In this document: positions 31,313 to 39,154 of the stretch, one piece after another
Layout of the letters: each line of letters begins with the position of its first letter
How positions within the stretch are numbered: the first letter of the stretch is position 1
Source: Nannocystaceae bacterium
GTDB lineage: Bacteria; Myxococcota_A; Polyangia; Nannocystales; Nannocystaceae
Assembly (NCBI GenBank): GCA_019694555.1
Contig: JAIBBS010000039.1
Span: 1 to 55,138, forward strand
DNA length: 55,138 bases
Reading direction: 5' to 3'
Translations under genes and position numbers: made by a program
Notes under the pieces: model-generated
What the model saw: the letters and a program-made list of their open reading frames with translations, nothing else
Database searches by the model: none
What the model was told of the DNA's origin: nothing

Positions 31313-33229
31313 GTGATGTGGATGCGATCGACAGTGGGGGCGTCGGCGCGCGCCGGCGCATGCGCGGCCGCGGTGTCGTCGGTGTTCGCCTGCGGCGGTG
31401 GCAGCGACGCGGCGACGACCAGCGGTGGCAGCAGCGGCATCGCCGACGACTCCGGCACCGGCACCAGCACCGGGGGCACCACCACCGCCACGACCACCAT
31501 GGGCACCACGATGCCCGGCAGCAGCAGCGAGTCCGACAGCAGCGCGGGACCGCCGGTGGTGTTCGACGTCGCGGGCGTGAACGACCTGCCGGTCGGCGAC
31601 GGCACCACCTGTTCGGGCGATCTCAAGTACGTGCTCGCCGAGAACGGCTCCATCGTCGAGGCCTGTGCGGCCGACGAGGGCTGCCTCGACGGCCAGTGCG
31701 TGGCGGCGTGCGCCGCGGCCAGTGGCGCCAAGGGATCGATGGGCTGCGAGTTCGTGATCCCGACCTCGGCGTTCGTGTTCAACGGCACGCCGGTGTCGCA
31801 GGCGGGGCCGTGCCACGCGTTGCTGGTCTCCAATCCCTGGGATCGTCCGGCGCAGCTGCAGCTGTCGCGCGGTGGCGACAGCCTCGACGTCGAGTCGGTC
31901 GCGCGCGTGCCCGATGGCATCGGCGTGGGCACCACCTACGGCGCGCTGCCCAACGACGGCATCCCCAGCGGCCAGGTCGCGGTCGTGTTCCTGTCGCACA
32001 AGCCCGGCACCAACAACGGCACCAGCCTCGAGTGCCCGATCACGCCGGCGGTGCTCGAGGACACCGCACCCAACGGCAGCGACATGGGCGTCGCGTTCGA
32101 GCTGGTCAGCGACACGCCGATCCAGGTCTACGACATCATCCCGTACGGCGGCGCGGCGAGCTACCTGCCGTCTGCGTCGCTCATCTTCCCCAGCACCGCG
32201 TGGGGCGACAACTACCTCGTGGTCGCGCCGCATCCCGAGACCGGACCCGAGTGGATGGCGGTGGTCGCACGCGACGACGGCACGACCATCAGCATCAATC
32301 CCAAGGTCGCGATCACGGCCGGCACCATCGCGAATCCGCCGCCGAACATGGTCACGGACTACGAGCTCGATGCCGGCGAGGTGATCCAGTTCCAGAGCAC
32401 CGGCGATCCCGCCGGCAGCATCATCGCGGCCGATCGACCCATCGGCCTGTTCACCGGCAACGCGTATCTGCTGGTCACGACCGCGGACAACCCGGTGTCG
32501 GGCCAGGACAGCGCGCACCAGATGATCCCGGACGTCAACGCGCTGGGATCGGAGTACGTCGGCGCGGGGCTGTACAGCCGCCTGCCGGCGCTCGCCGCCG
32601 AGAGCGTGCGCTACCGCCTCGTGGGCGTGGTCGACAACACCGATCTCGACTGGGACGCGGCCATGCCCGCGGGCGCCGTCGCCGATCTCGACGCCGGCCA
32701 GGTGGTCGAGTTCGAGTCGCGCGAGCTGTTCACGGTGCGCTCGCAGGACGACGAGCATCCGTTCGCGCTGACGCAGTACATGTCCGGCACGCTCTCGGGC
32801 CAGCCCGGCTGCGGCAACCAGCCCGGAAACTGCCAGCTCGGCGACGAGGAGTGGGTGATGCTGGTGCCGCCGGCCCAGTTCCTGCGCAACTACGCCTTCT
32901 TCGTCGATCCGACGTACGGCACCACCACGCTGGTGGTCACGCGCACGCGCGGCACCGCGGGCTTCTCCGACGTCGACATCGCGTGCATGGGCACGATCGA
33001 CAGCTGGATGCCGGTCGGCGACGGCGGCATCTACGAGGTCGCGCACGTCGAGCTCTTCCGTGCCGGCGTCGGCATGGTGCCCGCGTGCGAGACCAGCCAG
33101 CACGTCGCCAGCAGCGCCGGCGCCTTCGGCGTGACGGTGTGGGGCACCGATCAGGCGGCGTCGTACGGCTACCCCGCCGGCGGTGGCCTGGCATCGATCA
33201 ACGGCATCGTGCTCGATCCGGCAGGCTGA
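31313..33229 (+). CDS. IgGFc-binding-protein-like large lipoprotein
   Basis: 638 residues from GTG (31313) or the adjoining ATG (31316). A signal ending near SVFACGGGSD is followed by a Thr/Ser/Gly linker to about residue 80. The N-terminal mature part has a small Cys-rich cap (ACAADEGCLDGQCVAACAAA). The remaining 500 residues carry the pattern of the IgGFc-binding N-terminal domain found in many myxobacterial surface proteins: FNGTPVSQAGPCHALLVSN, FELVSDTPIQVYDIIPYGGA, SLIFPSTAWGDNYLVVAP, YGYPAGGGLASIN. I infer a surface adhesin or predation-related role; immunoglobulin binding is not implied. Its expression appears monocistronic. Confidence 0.8.
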   Translation: MMWMRSTVGASARAGACAAAVSSVFACGGGSDAATTSGGSSGIADDSGTGTSTGGTTTATTTMGTTMPGSSSESDSSAGPPVVFDVAGVNDLPVGDGTTCSGDLKYVLAENGSIVEACAADEGCLDGQCVAACAAASGAKGSMGCEFVIPTSAFVFNGTPVSQAGPCHALLVSNPWDRPAQLQLSRGGDSLDVESVARVPDGIGVGTTYGALPNDGIPSGQVAVVFLSHKPGTNNGTSLECPITPAVLEDTAPNGSDMGVAFELVSDTPIQVYDIIPYGGAASYLPSASLIFPSTAWGDNYLVVAPHPETGPEWMAVVARDDGTTISINPKVAITAGTIANPPPNMVTDYELDAGEVIQFQSTGDPAGSIIAADRPIGLFTGNAYLLVTTADNPVSGQDSAHQMIPDVNALGSEYVGAGLYSRLPALAAESVRYRLVGVVDNTDLDWDAAMPAGAVADLDAGQVVEFESRELFTVRSQDDEHPFALTQYMSGTLSGQPGCGNQPGNCQLGDEEWVMLVPPAQFLRNYAFFVDPTYGTTTLVVTRTRGTAGFSDVDIACMGTIDSWMPVGDGGIYEVAHVELFRAGVGMVPACETSQHVASSAGAFGVTVWGTDQAASYGYPAGGGLASINGIVLDPAG

Positions 33230-33263
33230 GCGCCCGTCCGCGGGTGCGGACGGCTCTCGTCGC

Positions 33264-34331
33264 TCACGGGGTCGCGGGCTCGAGCTCGATCTCGGTCACG
33301 ACCACACCGTGATCGCTGCGCGCCGACAGACCCGAGGGCACGTTGATCGCGAGGCCGGTGTCGAGCAGGTGATCGTTGAAGATCCGCGTGTTGCGGACCT
33401 TGCCGATGTGCTTGGGGTTGGCGTGGAACAACTCCTGGCTGACGAACACGTGGTCCAGCAGCTGGTAGCGGCCGTCGAAGATGTGCGTGTAGTCGACGTC
33501 GCGCAGGGTCTGGCGGTCCTGGATGTCGTGCGCGCTGTGCAGCAGCGTGTCGAACATCGCGGCCTTCTTGGGCCCCGACAGGAAGCGCGGCGGGTTGGGC
33601 CCGGCGATGGTCTGGGTCGACACCGCGGAGAGCTCGTCGTTGAGATCGCCCAGCAGCAGCACCGGTCGATCGGTGTCGCGCACGGCGGCCAGCACCAGGG
33701 CGCGCAGCGCCACCGACTCGGCCGCGCGCAGTACCAGCGAGCGCACGCTCGCCAGCGCGATCGCCATGGGGTCGTCGCGATCCTCACCGGGCAGGAACTG
33801 GCCCAGCTTCGACTTGAGGTGGGCGACGAACACGGTCGCATCGGCGCCGTTGGGCAGCGTGACGTCGACGCGCAGCACCGGTCGCTGGAACTTCGACACC
33901 GGCAGCGCCACGGGCGTGCCGCCGCCATCGGGCATCACGACCAGACGATCGCGGACCTCCTGCGGGAACTCGAACACGCGCGCGTCCGCGGCCGCGGTCT
34001 TGACCGGCAGCGTGGTGACGAGGCCGCAGAACGGGCCGCGCGCGAGCGGCTCCGGCGTGCCGGCGGTGATGTTGTCGTCGAGGTCGGGCGCGATGACGGT
34101 CGCACCCGCCAGGCGCGAGCCGGTGAGCATCTCGTCGAGCGCCTTGCGGCTGAACAACTCCTGGAAGCCGACGAGATCGACGCTGCCCTCGTCGAGCACG
34201 CCGCGGATCCACGCGATCTTGTCGGCGTACATCGCGGCCGAGTAGCCCGGACGTCCGGGATCGCGGGCGAAGCGGGCGCCGGCGTGCAGGAGGTTCTCGA
34301 CGTTGAAGGACGCGACGCGGATCGACAGCAT
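33264..34331 (-). CDS. Endonuclease/exonuclease/phosphatase-family hydrolase
   Basis: 355 residues starting MLSIRVASFNVENLLHAGARF, the first metal-binding strand (FNVEN, with Asn and Glu) of the EEP superfamily. Other family motifs are VDLVGFQELF (Glu), VFVAHLKSKLG (His), VLLLGDLNDELSAV (Asp and Asn) and LSARSDHGVVVTEIE (terminal Asp-His pair). There is no signal peptide. These enzymes cleave phosphodiester or phosphoester bonds in DNA, lipids or nucleotides; the substrate cannot be told. A GTG 9 bases upstream gives an alternative start (VSTMLSI). It lies 83 bases after the FG-GAP lipoprotein gene, in the same direction. Confidence 0.88.
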   Translation of the reverse strand: MLSIRVASFNVENLLHAGARFARDPGRPGYSAAMYADKIAWIRGVLDEGSVDLVGFQELFSRKALDEMLTGSRLAGATVIAPDLDDNITAGTPEPLARGPFCGLVTTLPVKTAAADARVFEFPQEVRDRLVVMPDGGGTPVALPVSKFQRPVLRVDVTLPNGADATVFVAHLKSKLGQFLPGEDRDDPMAIALASVRSLVLRAAESVALRALVLAAVRDTDRPVLLLGDLNDELSAVSTQTIAGPNPPRFLSGPKKAAMFDTLLHSAHDIQDRQTLRDVDYTHIFDGRYQLLDHVFVSQELFHANPKHIGKVRNTRIFNDHLLDTGLAINVPSGLSARSDHGVVVTEIELEPATP

Positions 34332-34414
34332 GGTGCTCACACAGTGTGCCGCGAACCGCGATCGATCCCGAAGCGACGCGCGCTGGCCGATCGGCCACCG
34401 CGCGATCGCGGGGC

Positions 34415-35740
34415 TCAGCCGCCCGCGCGGGCGTAGGCGACCCCGGCGGCGTCGATCCCCGCGATCAGCAGGTCGGGGCCCGGGCGCGTGTCGAAGGCGT
34501 CGACGACCAGGATGCGGCCGCCGCGTTGCGACAGCGCGATCGGTGCCGCGGCTTCGTCGGCGATGATCGGCACCACGAAGGTGCCCTCGCCGTTGATGAG
34601 GACGAGCTCGCTGGTGTCGTCGCCATCGAGGTCGACGGCGGTGAGCGCGTCGGCGGTGGGCGCCGCGAGCTCGGTGGGGGTCTTCGCGAGCACGCCGTCC
34701 TGGCCGCGAAACCACAGCGCGCGCTCGTCGTCGCGGTGGCCGACCAGGACGTCCCAGTTTCCGTCGCGATCGACGTCGGCGACCGCGGCGACCGGCACCT
34801 CCGCGACCATGCGCGCCACCGGTGTCGCGAATGGTTGTGCCGCGTCGGCGCGGCCGAGCGCCGCGAACACGCGGCCCGGTCCCTCCATCGGCGCATCGAC
34901 CGACACCAGATCCGCGCGGCCGTCGCCGTCGAGGTCGCGCACGATCCAGCCCTGCTTGCCGCCGACGGCGACCTGGATGCCGGGGGGATGATCGTCGAGC
35001 CCGAGCTCGCCGACATCGGCGACGAACAGCGCGGTCGCGATGCCGTCGCCGCCCAGACCCATGTCGGCCTTCGTGACTGCGATGCCATCGATGACGCCGG
35101 AGCCGTCGAAGTCGCCGACCGCGAGCGCGACCGGCAGCTCGAGCGACTTCGCGTCGAGCCCCAGGGGCACGAACGACATCGCGTCGCCGACGAGCAGGTA
35201 GCGGACCAGCCGCACGATCGCGGGGCCGGCCTGCGGCGCGGCGCGGATCAGCAGCATGCCCTCGAAGCCGCCGGCGCGCGGCACCACGTTGGACTGCGCC
35301 AACAGCTCGACCTCGAGCTCGACGATCGGGATGTCGACGCCGGCGAGCAGCGCGTCGAGATCGTAGGTGATCGGGTGCGGCGTGAGGCCGTCGGCGCCGC
35401 CGGTCCACGCCTGCAACGGTGCGGTGGGGGAGTCGACGCCCAGCAAGACGTCGGTGCCGGTGCTGCCGTCGAGGTCGACCGCGGCGGCGTGCTGCACCCC
35501 GGCGGTGGGCTCGAGCATCGCGATGTCGGGCTCGAAGTAGCAGTACTCGCCGGGGTCGATGCCGTCGGCGCAGCGCGATTCCACTGTGGTCCCCGCGCTG
35601 CGGCAGCGATCCTGGACGCACACCAGCGCGTCGCCGCAGTCGCCATCGACCGCGCACGGCAGCTCGAGCGCCGCGTCCTCGGCGAAGCACGCCGACAGCA
35701 TCGCGAGTGCCCACGGCAGTTGCGATCGCATGCGCGTCAT
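34415..35740 (-). CDS. FG-GAP/VCBS-repeat lipoprotein
   Basis: 441 residues. The signal MTRMRSQLPWALAMLSAC ends in a lipobox (LSAC). A Cys-rich segment follows (LPCAVDGDCGDALVCVQDRC), a spacing common in myxobacterial lipoproteins. The rest is a beta-propeller of FG-GAP type with Asp-rich calcium loops: AVDLDGSTGTDVLLG, VGDFDGSGVIDGIAV, VRDLDGDGRADLVSV, VADVDRDGNWDVLVG, AVDLDGDDTSELVLI. Probable location is the outer membrane surface, with calcium-stabilised repeats for binding. Its ATG overlaps the stop of the TPR gene upstream (ATGA). A later start at 35731 would also keep the lipobox. Confidence 0.85.
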   Translation of the reverse strand: MTRMRSQLPWALAMLSACFAEDAALELPCAVDGDCGDALVCVQDRCRSAGTTVESRCADGIDPGEYCYFEPDIAMLEPTAGVQHAAAVDLDGSTGTDVLLGVDSPTAPLQAWTGGADGLTPHPITYDLDALLAGVDIPIVELEVELLAQSNVVPRAGGFEGMLLIRAAPQAGPAIVRLVRYLLVGDAMSFVPLGLDAKSLELPVALAVGDFDGSGVIDGIAVTKADMGLGGDGIATALFVADVGELGLDDHPPGIQVAVGGKQGWIVRDLDGDGRADLVSVDAPMEGPGRVFAALGRADAAQPFATPVARMVAEVPVAAVADVDRDGNWDVLVGHRDDERALWFRGQDGVLAKTPTELAAPTADALTAVDLDGDDTSELVLINGEGTFVVPIIADEAAAPIALSQRGGRILVVDAFDTRPGPDLLIAGIDAAGVAYARAGG

Positions 35741-36672
35741 CGTGCACCCACCCGCGCGACCGGCCGCGGTTGCCACGCGTGCGCGTCGCCGCCACGCTTG
35801 CGTTTGCGCGCGATGCCGGCGGCGAGCAGCGCGATCCCGGCGGTCACGAGCACGGACGAGACCACCGCGCCGGAGATCGCGAGCGCGTCGGCCTGGTGTC
35901 CGCGGTCGAAGAGGTCCGCCCGGCCGGCGGCCTGCGACGGTCGGCTCGTCGCTTCGATGTCGCGGTTGGCCCCGAGGCCCAGCGCGATGCCGGCGATCCA
36001 CAGTGCCGAGCTGGCGACGCCGACGCCGGTGAGCGTCGCACCGGAGAGGATCAGCCGGCGCGGCACCGGGTCGACGGGCCGCGCGTTCGCGGCCCGCTGC
36101 GCGGCCGCGGCCTTCGCCTCCTGCTCGCGCAGCGTCGGCTCGAGCGCAGCGCGGGCGTCGCGGGCCTGCATCACCGTGTCGGCCGAGTAGCCGGCGTCGG
36201 GGGCTTCCCGCTCGATGCGGTCGTACAGATCGATGGCCTTGCGCAGATGCTCGAGCGCGCGCGACATCTCGTAGGCCTTGCGATGCGCGGTCGCGAGGTT
36301 GTAGAGCAGCAGCGCGCGCGTGTCGGCGCCGACGTCGACGTCCTGCGTGCTGATGATGCGCAGCGCCGCGGTGAACTTCTCGATGGCCTGGTCGTAGTCG
36401 GACGCCGAGTACGCGACCGTGCCCTCGTCGTAGAGGCGTCGAGCGAGCGTCAGCGGGGTCTCGCTCGCCGGCTCGTCCGCACCGGGCTCGCTCGCCGCGG
36501 TCGCGGCGTCGCTGGCGGCCGCATCGGGCTCGGCCCCCGCGGGCTCGCTCGCCTCGCTCGGCGCGGGCTCGGGTGCCGCGGCGGCGGGCCGTGACGCGGC
36601 GAGGGCGAGAGCCGCGAGTGCAGCCAGGGTTTGCCGAGGGCCGAGGGTCGAGGCCCGCACAGGTCGCAGCAT
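35737..36672 (-). CDS. TPR-containing protein with two C-terminal membrane helices
   Basis: 311 residues. A signal-like N-terminus (TLAALAALALAASRPAAAA) precedes an Ala/Glu/Pro-rich stretch. A TPR-type segment lies at about 75-145 (LARRLYDEGTVAYSASDYDQAIEKFTAALRI, LLLYNLATAHRKAYEMSRALEHLRKAIDLYDRI). Helices at about 205-230 (LILSGATLTGVGVASSALWIAGIALGLG) and 260-282 (ISGAVVSSVLVTAGIALLAAGIA) are followed by a basic end. This TPR-plus-two-helix layout is common in Myxococcota. It is the first gene of an operon with the FG-GAP lipoprotein (4-base overlap). TACCAT lies 11 bases before the ATG. Function unknown. Confidence 0.8.
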   Translation of the reverse strand: MLRPVRASTLGPRQTLAALAALALAASRPAAAAPEPAPSEASEPAGAEPDAAASDAATAASEPGADEPASETPLTLARRLYDEGTVAYSASDYDQAIEKFTAALRIISTQDVDVGADTRALLLYNLATAHRKAYEMSRALEHLRKAIDLYDRIEREAPDAGYSADTVMQARDARAALEPTLREQEAKAAAAQRAANARPVDPVPRRLILSGATLTGVGVASSALWIAGIALGLGANRDIEATSRPSQAAGRADLFDRGHQADALAISGAVVSSVLVTAGIALLAAGIARKRKRGGDAHAWQPRPVARVGAR

Positions 36673-36898
36673 CGTCACCGTCGATGGTATCGCAACCGCG
36701 GTGGTGCGCGGCGGCCCCGCCGGTGTGGGCGAGGCCGGCCGCGAGGGTGACGTCGCGCGCCGCGGCTGCGCCGGCGGGCCGAGCTCGACGGCGGCCCAAG
36801 CCGCGCGAGCGAGCCGAACGCGCGCGGCTGCGACGTTTCGACAGTCGTGCGAGCGTCGCAGCACGCACGGCGGTTTGACGCTGCGTCGCGGCGGGCCT

Positions 36899-37546
36899 AT
36901 GAGCACGGGCGCGATGACCCGACGCCTGCGCTCCACCGCGATCACGATCACCGCGCTGCTGGGCGGCTGTGCCGAGCCGTTCGACGCCGACCCCGACGCC
37001 GAGACCGAGATCATCACGACGGTTCGCCTGACGTTCACGCCCGAGGGCGGCGGTGCGGCGATCACCGCCGCCTTCACCGACCCCGACGGCGACGGCGGCA
37101 TGCCCGGCAACGCCGAGCCGATCGCGCTGCTGGCCAGCGGCGCGTTCACGCTCGCGGTCGAGTTCGCCAACGCGCTCGAGCAGCCCGAAGCGGACATCAC
37201 CGCCGAGGTGCGGGAAGAAGCCCAGGACCACCAGGTGTTCCTGTTGGGCACCGCCGTCCGCGGCCCCGCGACGGGCACCGACGCCGCCGCACCGCTGCTG
37301 CACGCGTACGACGACGTCGAGTCGGACTACGGCGAGAACACCGGCGACGATCTCCCGGTCGGGCTGGTCAACCGCATCACCGTGCAGGCCGCGGGCACCG
37401 GCACGCTGACGGTGCTGCTGCGCCACATGCCGCCGCAAGGTGGCACGCCGCAGAAGGTCGCCGGCCTCGCCGAGGGCCTCGCGGCGGGCGAGCCGCTGCC
37501 GGGCGAGGTCGACGCGCAGGTCGATTTCATGGTCACGGTGCAGTAG
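36899..37546 (+). CDS. Putative lipoprotein of unknown function
   Basis: 215 residues. The signal (MTRRLRSTAITITALLGGC after a short MSTGA) has a clear LLGGC lipobox. The mature part is acidic and predicted beta-rich (EIITTVRLTFTPEGGGAAI, FTLAVEFANALEQPEADIT), with AAFTDPDGDGGMPG as a possible calcium-binding loop. There are no Cys after the lipobox. The organisation resembles small type-1-periplasmic-binding-like lipoproteins annotated only as hypothetical in myxobacteria. It is divergent from the TPR/FG-GAP operon with a 226-base shared upstream region, and is followed 45 bases later by the ribosome-hibernation-like gene. Confidence 0.75.
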   Translation: MSTGAMTRRLRSTAITITALLGGCAEPFDADPDAETEIITTVRLTFTPEGGGAAITAAFTDPDGDGGMPGNAEPIALLASGAFTLAVEFANALEQPEADITAEVREEAQDHQVFLLGTAVRGPATGTDAAAPLLHAYDDVESDYGENTGDDLPVGLVNRITVQAAGTGTLTVLLRHMPPQGGTPQKVAGLAEGLAAGEPLPGEVDAQVDFMVTVQ

Positions 37547-37591
37547 CGCCGGCCGTCAGACCGGCCCGGCGGCCGGACCACACTTTCGAGC

Positions 37592-37984
37592 ATGAACGTC
37601 GAGCTTCGCATCCGCCAGCTCCATCACGAACCCCAGCTCGCCGCCGAGCTCGAGCAGCGCGTGCGGTCCAGCCTGCAGCGCCACGCTCGCCGCGTCCTCG
37701 CGGTGTCCGTGGCGCTCGCCGACGAGAACGGACCCCGCGGCGGCGTCGACAAGCACTGTCGCGTCACGCTGCGCGTGGCCGGGTTGCCGCCGGTGACGGT
37801 GACCGCGCGCGATGCCTCGGTCCGCGCGGCGCTCGACCGCGCGCTCGCCCGCGCCGTGCGTGCGGCGGCGCGGATCAGCGATCGTCGTCGCGCGCGGCGG
37901 CCGGCCGCCTCGCGTCAGCCGCCGCAGTCGACCACGTCGACGTCGTACTCGATGGGCTCGGACACGCTGCTCACGCTGACGTGA
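37592..37984 (+). CDS. Ribosome hibernation factor (HPF/RaiA)-like protein
   Basis: 130 residues. The N-terminal 90 residues fit the sigma-54-modulation/HPF fold in outline: MNVELRIRQLHHEPQLAAELEQRVRSSLQRHARRVLAVSVALADENGPRGGVDKHCRVTLRV. A basic second helix follows (ALDRALARAVRAAARISDRRRARR). Family members bind the 30S A/P region and silence ribosomes; there is no long-form dimerisation domain here. The C-terminal 23 residues (from RQPPQ) are antisense to the CAP-domain gene, so the natural stop may have been lost and the overlap of 70 bases with that gene is odd. Assignment to the family is moderate. Confidence 0.65.
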   Translation: MNVELRIRQLHHEPQLAAELEQRVRSSLQRHARRVLAVSVALADENGPRGGVDKHCRVTLRVAGLPPVTVTARDASVRAALDRALARAVRAAARISDRRRARRPAASRQPPQSTTSTSYSMGSDTLLTLT

Positions 37985-39027
37985 TAGCGAACGCCGGCGG
38001 TGAGCGCCCAGCCCTGCGGGATCATCGAGATCGCGCTGTTGCTGCCGTAGCCGCTGCCGAGCACGTGCACCGTGACCGGCCGCGGATCGCCGTCGGCGGT
38101 GATCGTCACCTGCGCGGCGGAGAGATCGATGCTGTCGCTCTGGATCGACCAGCCGGTCTCGTCGAGCGAGGTCCACCCCAACGTGGAGGCCGCGAAGGGG
38201 TAGGGCCCCGGCGACGGGTACGCGGTCCACGGCGCGTTCGCGGCCCCGCTGCCGCCGAGCGTCCACAGGCACGAGTAGCCGCTGGTCGAGCCGATGCCGG
38301 TGGGGCCGATGCTGTTGGAGAGGATCCAGCGGCGGTGCCCGAGCGTGTCGGGGTTGCCGGGATCGACCATGTACAGATCGATGGCGGCGACCGCCGCAGT
38401 GGTCGCGATGTTGCTGTTGCCCGCCGCCATCGCGCCGTCGCCGGAGTAGCAGGTCCAGTCGGCCGGCGGTGCGTGCGACAACGCGTCGTTGGCGTCCATC
38501 ATCAACGCGCACGCCTGGCCCAGCTGGTTGCGGGTCTCGTCGAGATCGATCGGCGGCAGCATCGCGAGCCAGCGATACAGGTTGAGCACGCGCAGCGCGT
38601 TGGTGCGGCCGTTGGCCGCGATGTCGCCGGGGTCGCAGCTCGCGACGCTGCCACTCCACGCGCCCTCGGACAGATCGGCACGATCGGCCAACCAGCGCTC
38701 GCACATGGCCGCGGCGGGATCGGCTCCGCCGGTGCTGCCGTCCGCGGATGCGCTCGCGCTCGCGCCGTCGTCGCTGCCGCTGCCGTCGCCGGTGGTCGCG
38801 GTGGTCGCGGTGCTCGCCGTGCTCGCCGTGCCCGCGGTGGTCGCCGTGCTCGTCGCAGAGCCCGCGCTGCCCGCAGTCCCTGCGGTCGTGCTGCTCGCGC
38901 TGGTGCCCTCACTGCCGGCGCTGCTCGAGCCGGTGGCCTCGCCTTCGCCCGGCAGGCCCTGGTAGCACGCGCACAGCAGTGCCAAGCCCGTGAGCCCGGC
39001 GAAGCGAAGGCAGGAGCCGGACATCAT
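37915..39027 (-). CDS. CAP/SCP-domain-like lipoprotein
   Basis: 370 residues. MMSGSCLRFAGLTGLALLCAC is a lipoprotein signal; a low-complexity Ala/Thr/Ser linker of about 70 residues follows. The mature domain resembles CAP/SCP-fold proteins: ALRVLNLYRWLAMLPPIDLDETRNQLGQACALMMDANDALSH, then MVDPGNPDTLGHRRWILSNSIGPTGIG with the expected His. CAP proteins are extracellular and act in lipid binding or as proteases in some groups. The second half is Trp/Ser-rich and beta. The 3' end overlaps the convergent HPF-like gene by 70 bases. A start at 39039 (MIASM) is also possible. Confidence 0.78.
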   Translation of the reverse strand: MMSGSCLRFAGLTGLALLCACYQGLPGEGEATGSSSAGSEGTSASSTTAGTAGSAGSATSTATTAGTASTASTATTATTGDGSGSDDGASASASADGSTGGADPAAAMCERWLADRADLSEGAWSGSVASCDPGDIAANGRTNALRVLNLYRWLAMLPPIDLDETRNQLGQACALMMDANDALSHAPPADWTCYSGDGAMAAGNSNIATTAAVAAIDLYMVDPGNPDTLGHRRWILSNSIGPTGIGSTSGYSCLWTLGGSGAANAPWTAYPSPGPYPFAASTLGWTSLDETGWSIQSDSIDLSAAQVTITADGDPRPVTVHVLGSGYGSNSAISMIPQGWALTAGVRYHVSVSSVSEPIEYDVDVVDCGG

Positions 39028-39154
39028 GCTCGCGATCATGGCGACGGGCCGCGCGGCTTGTCCAGCGGCGAGACGATCGGCCTTCCGAGTGCGACAATCC
39101 CTCGTCCCGCCGCGGCGCCTGAGCAGGCATGCTGCGGGTGCGCGCCCGCCCACG

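Noticed and set aside
36830..36842. GCGACGTTTCGAC, matching the left half of the ArsR operator, upstream of the lipoprotein at 36899
   Set aside because: The second half-site is missing, so there is no dyad. A 13-base match in GC-rich DNA of this length is weak evidence for ArsR control.
34415..37438. A 1007-codon minus-strand frame as one giant gene
   Set aside because: Only its last 441 codons look like protein, beginning at a lipoprotein signal; the rest is out of frame with the TPR gene and is low complexity.
38790..38900. Repetitive GTGCTCGCC-type units as a possible repeat array
   Set aside because: They encode the low-complexity Thr/Ala/Ser linker of the CAP lipoprotein; the units vary in length and sequence, so this is not a CRISPR or mobile repeat.
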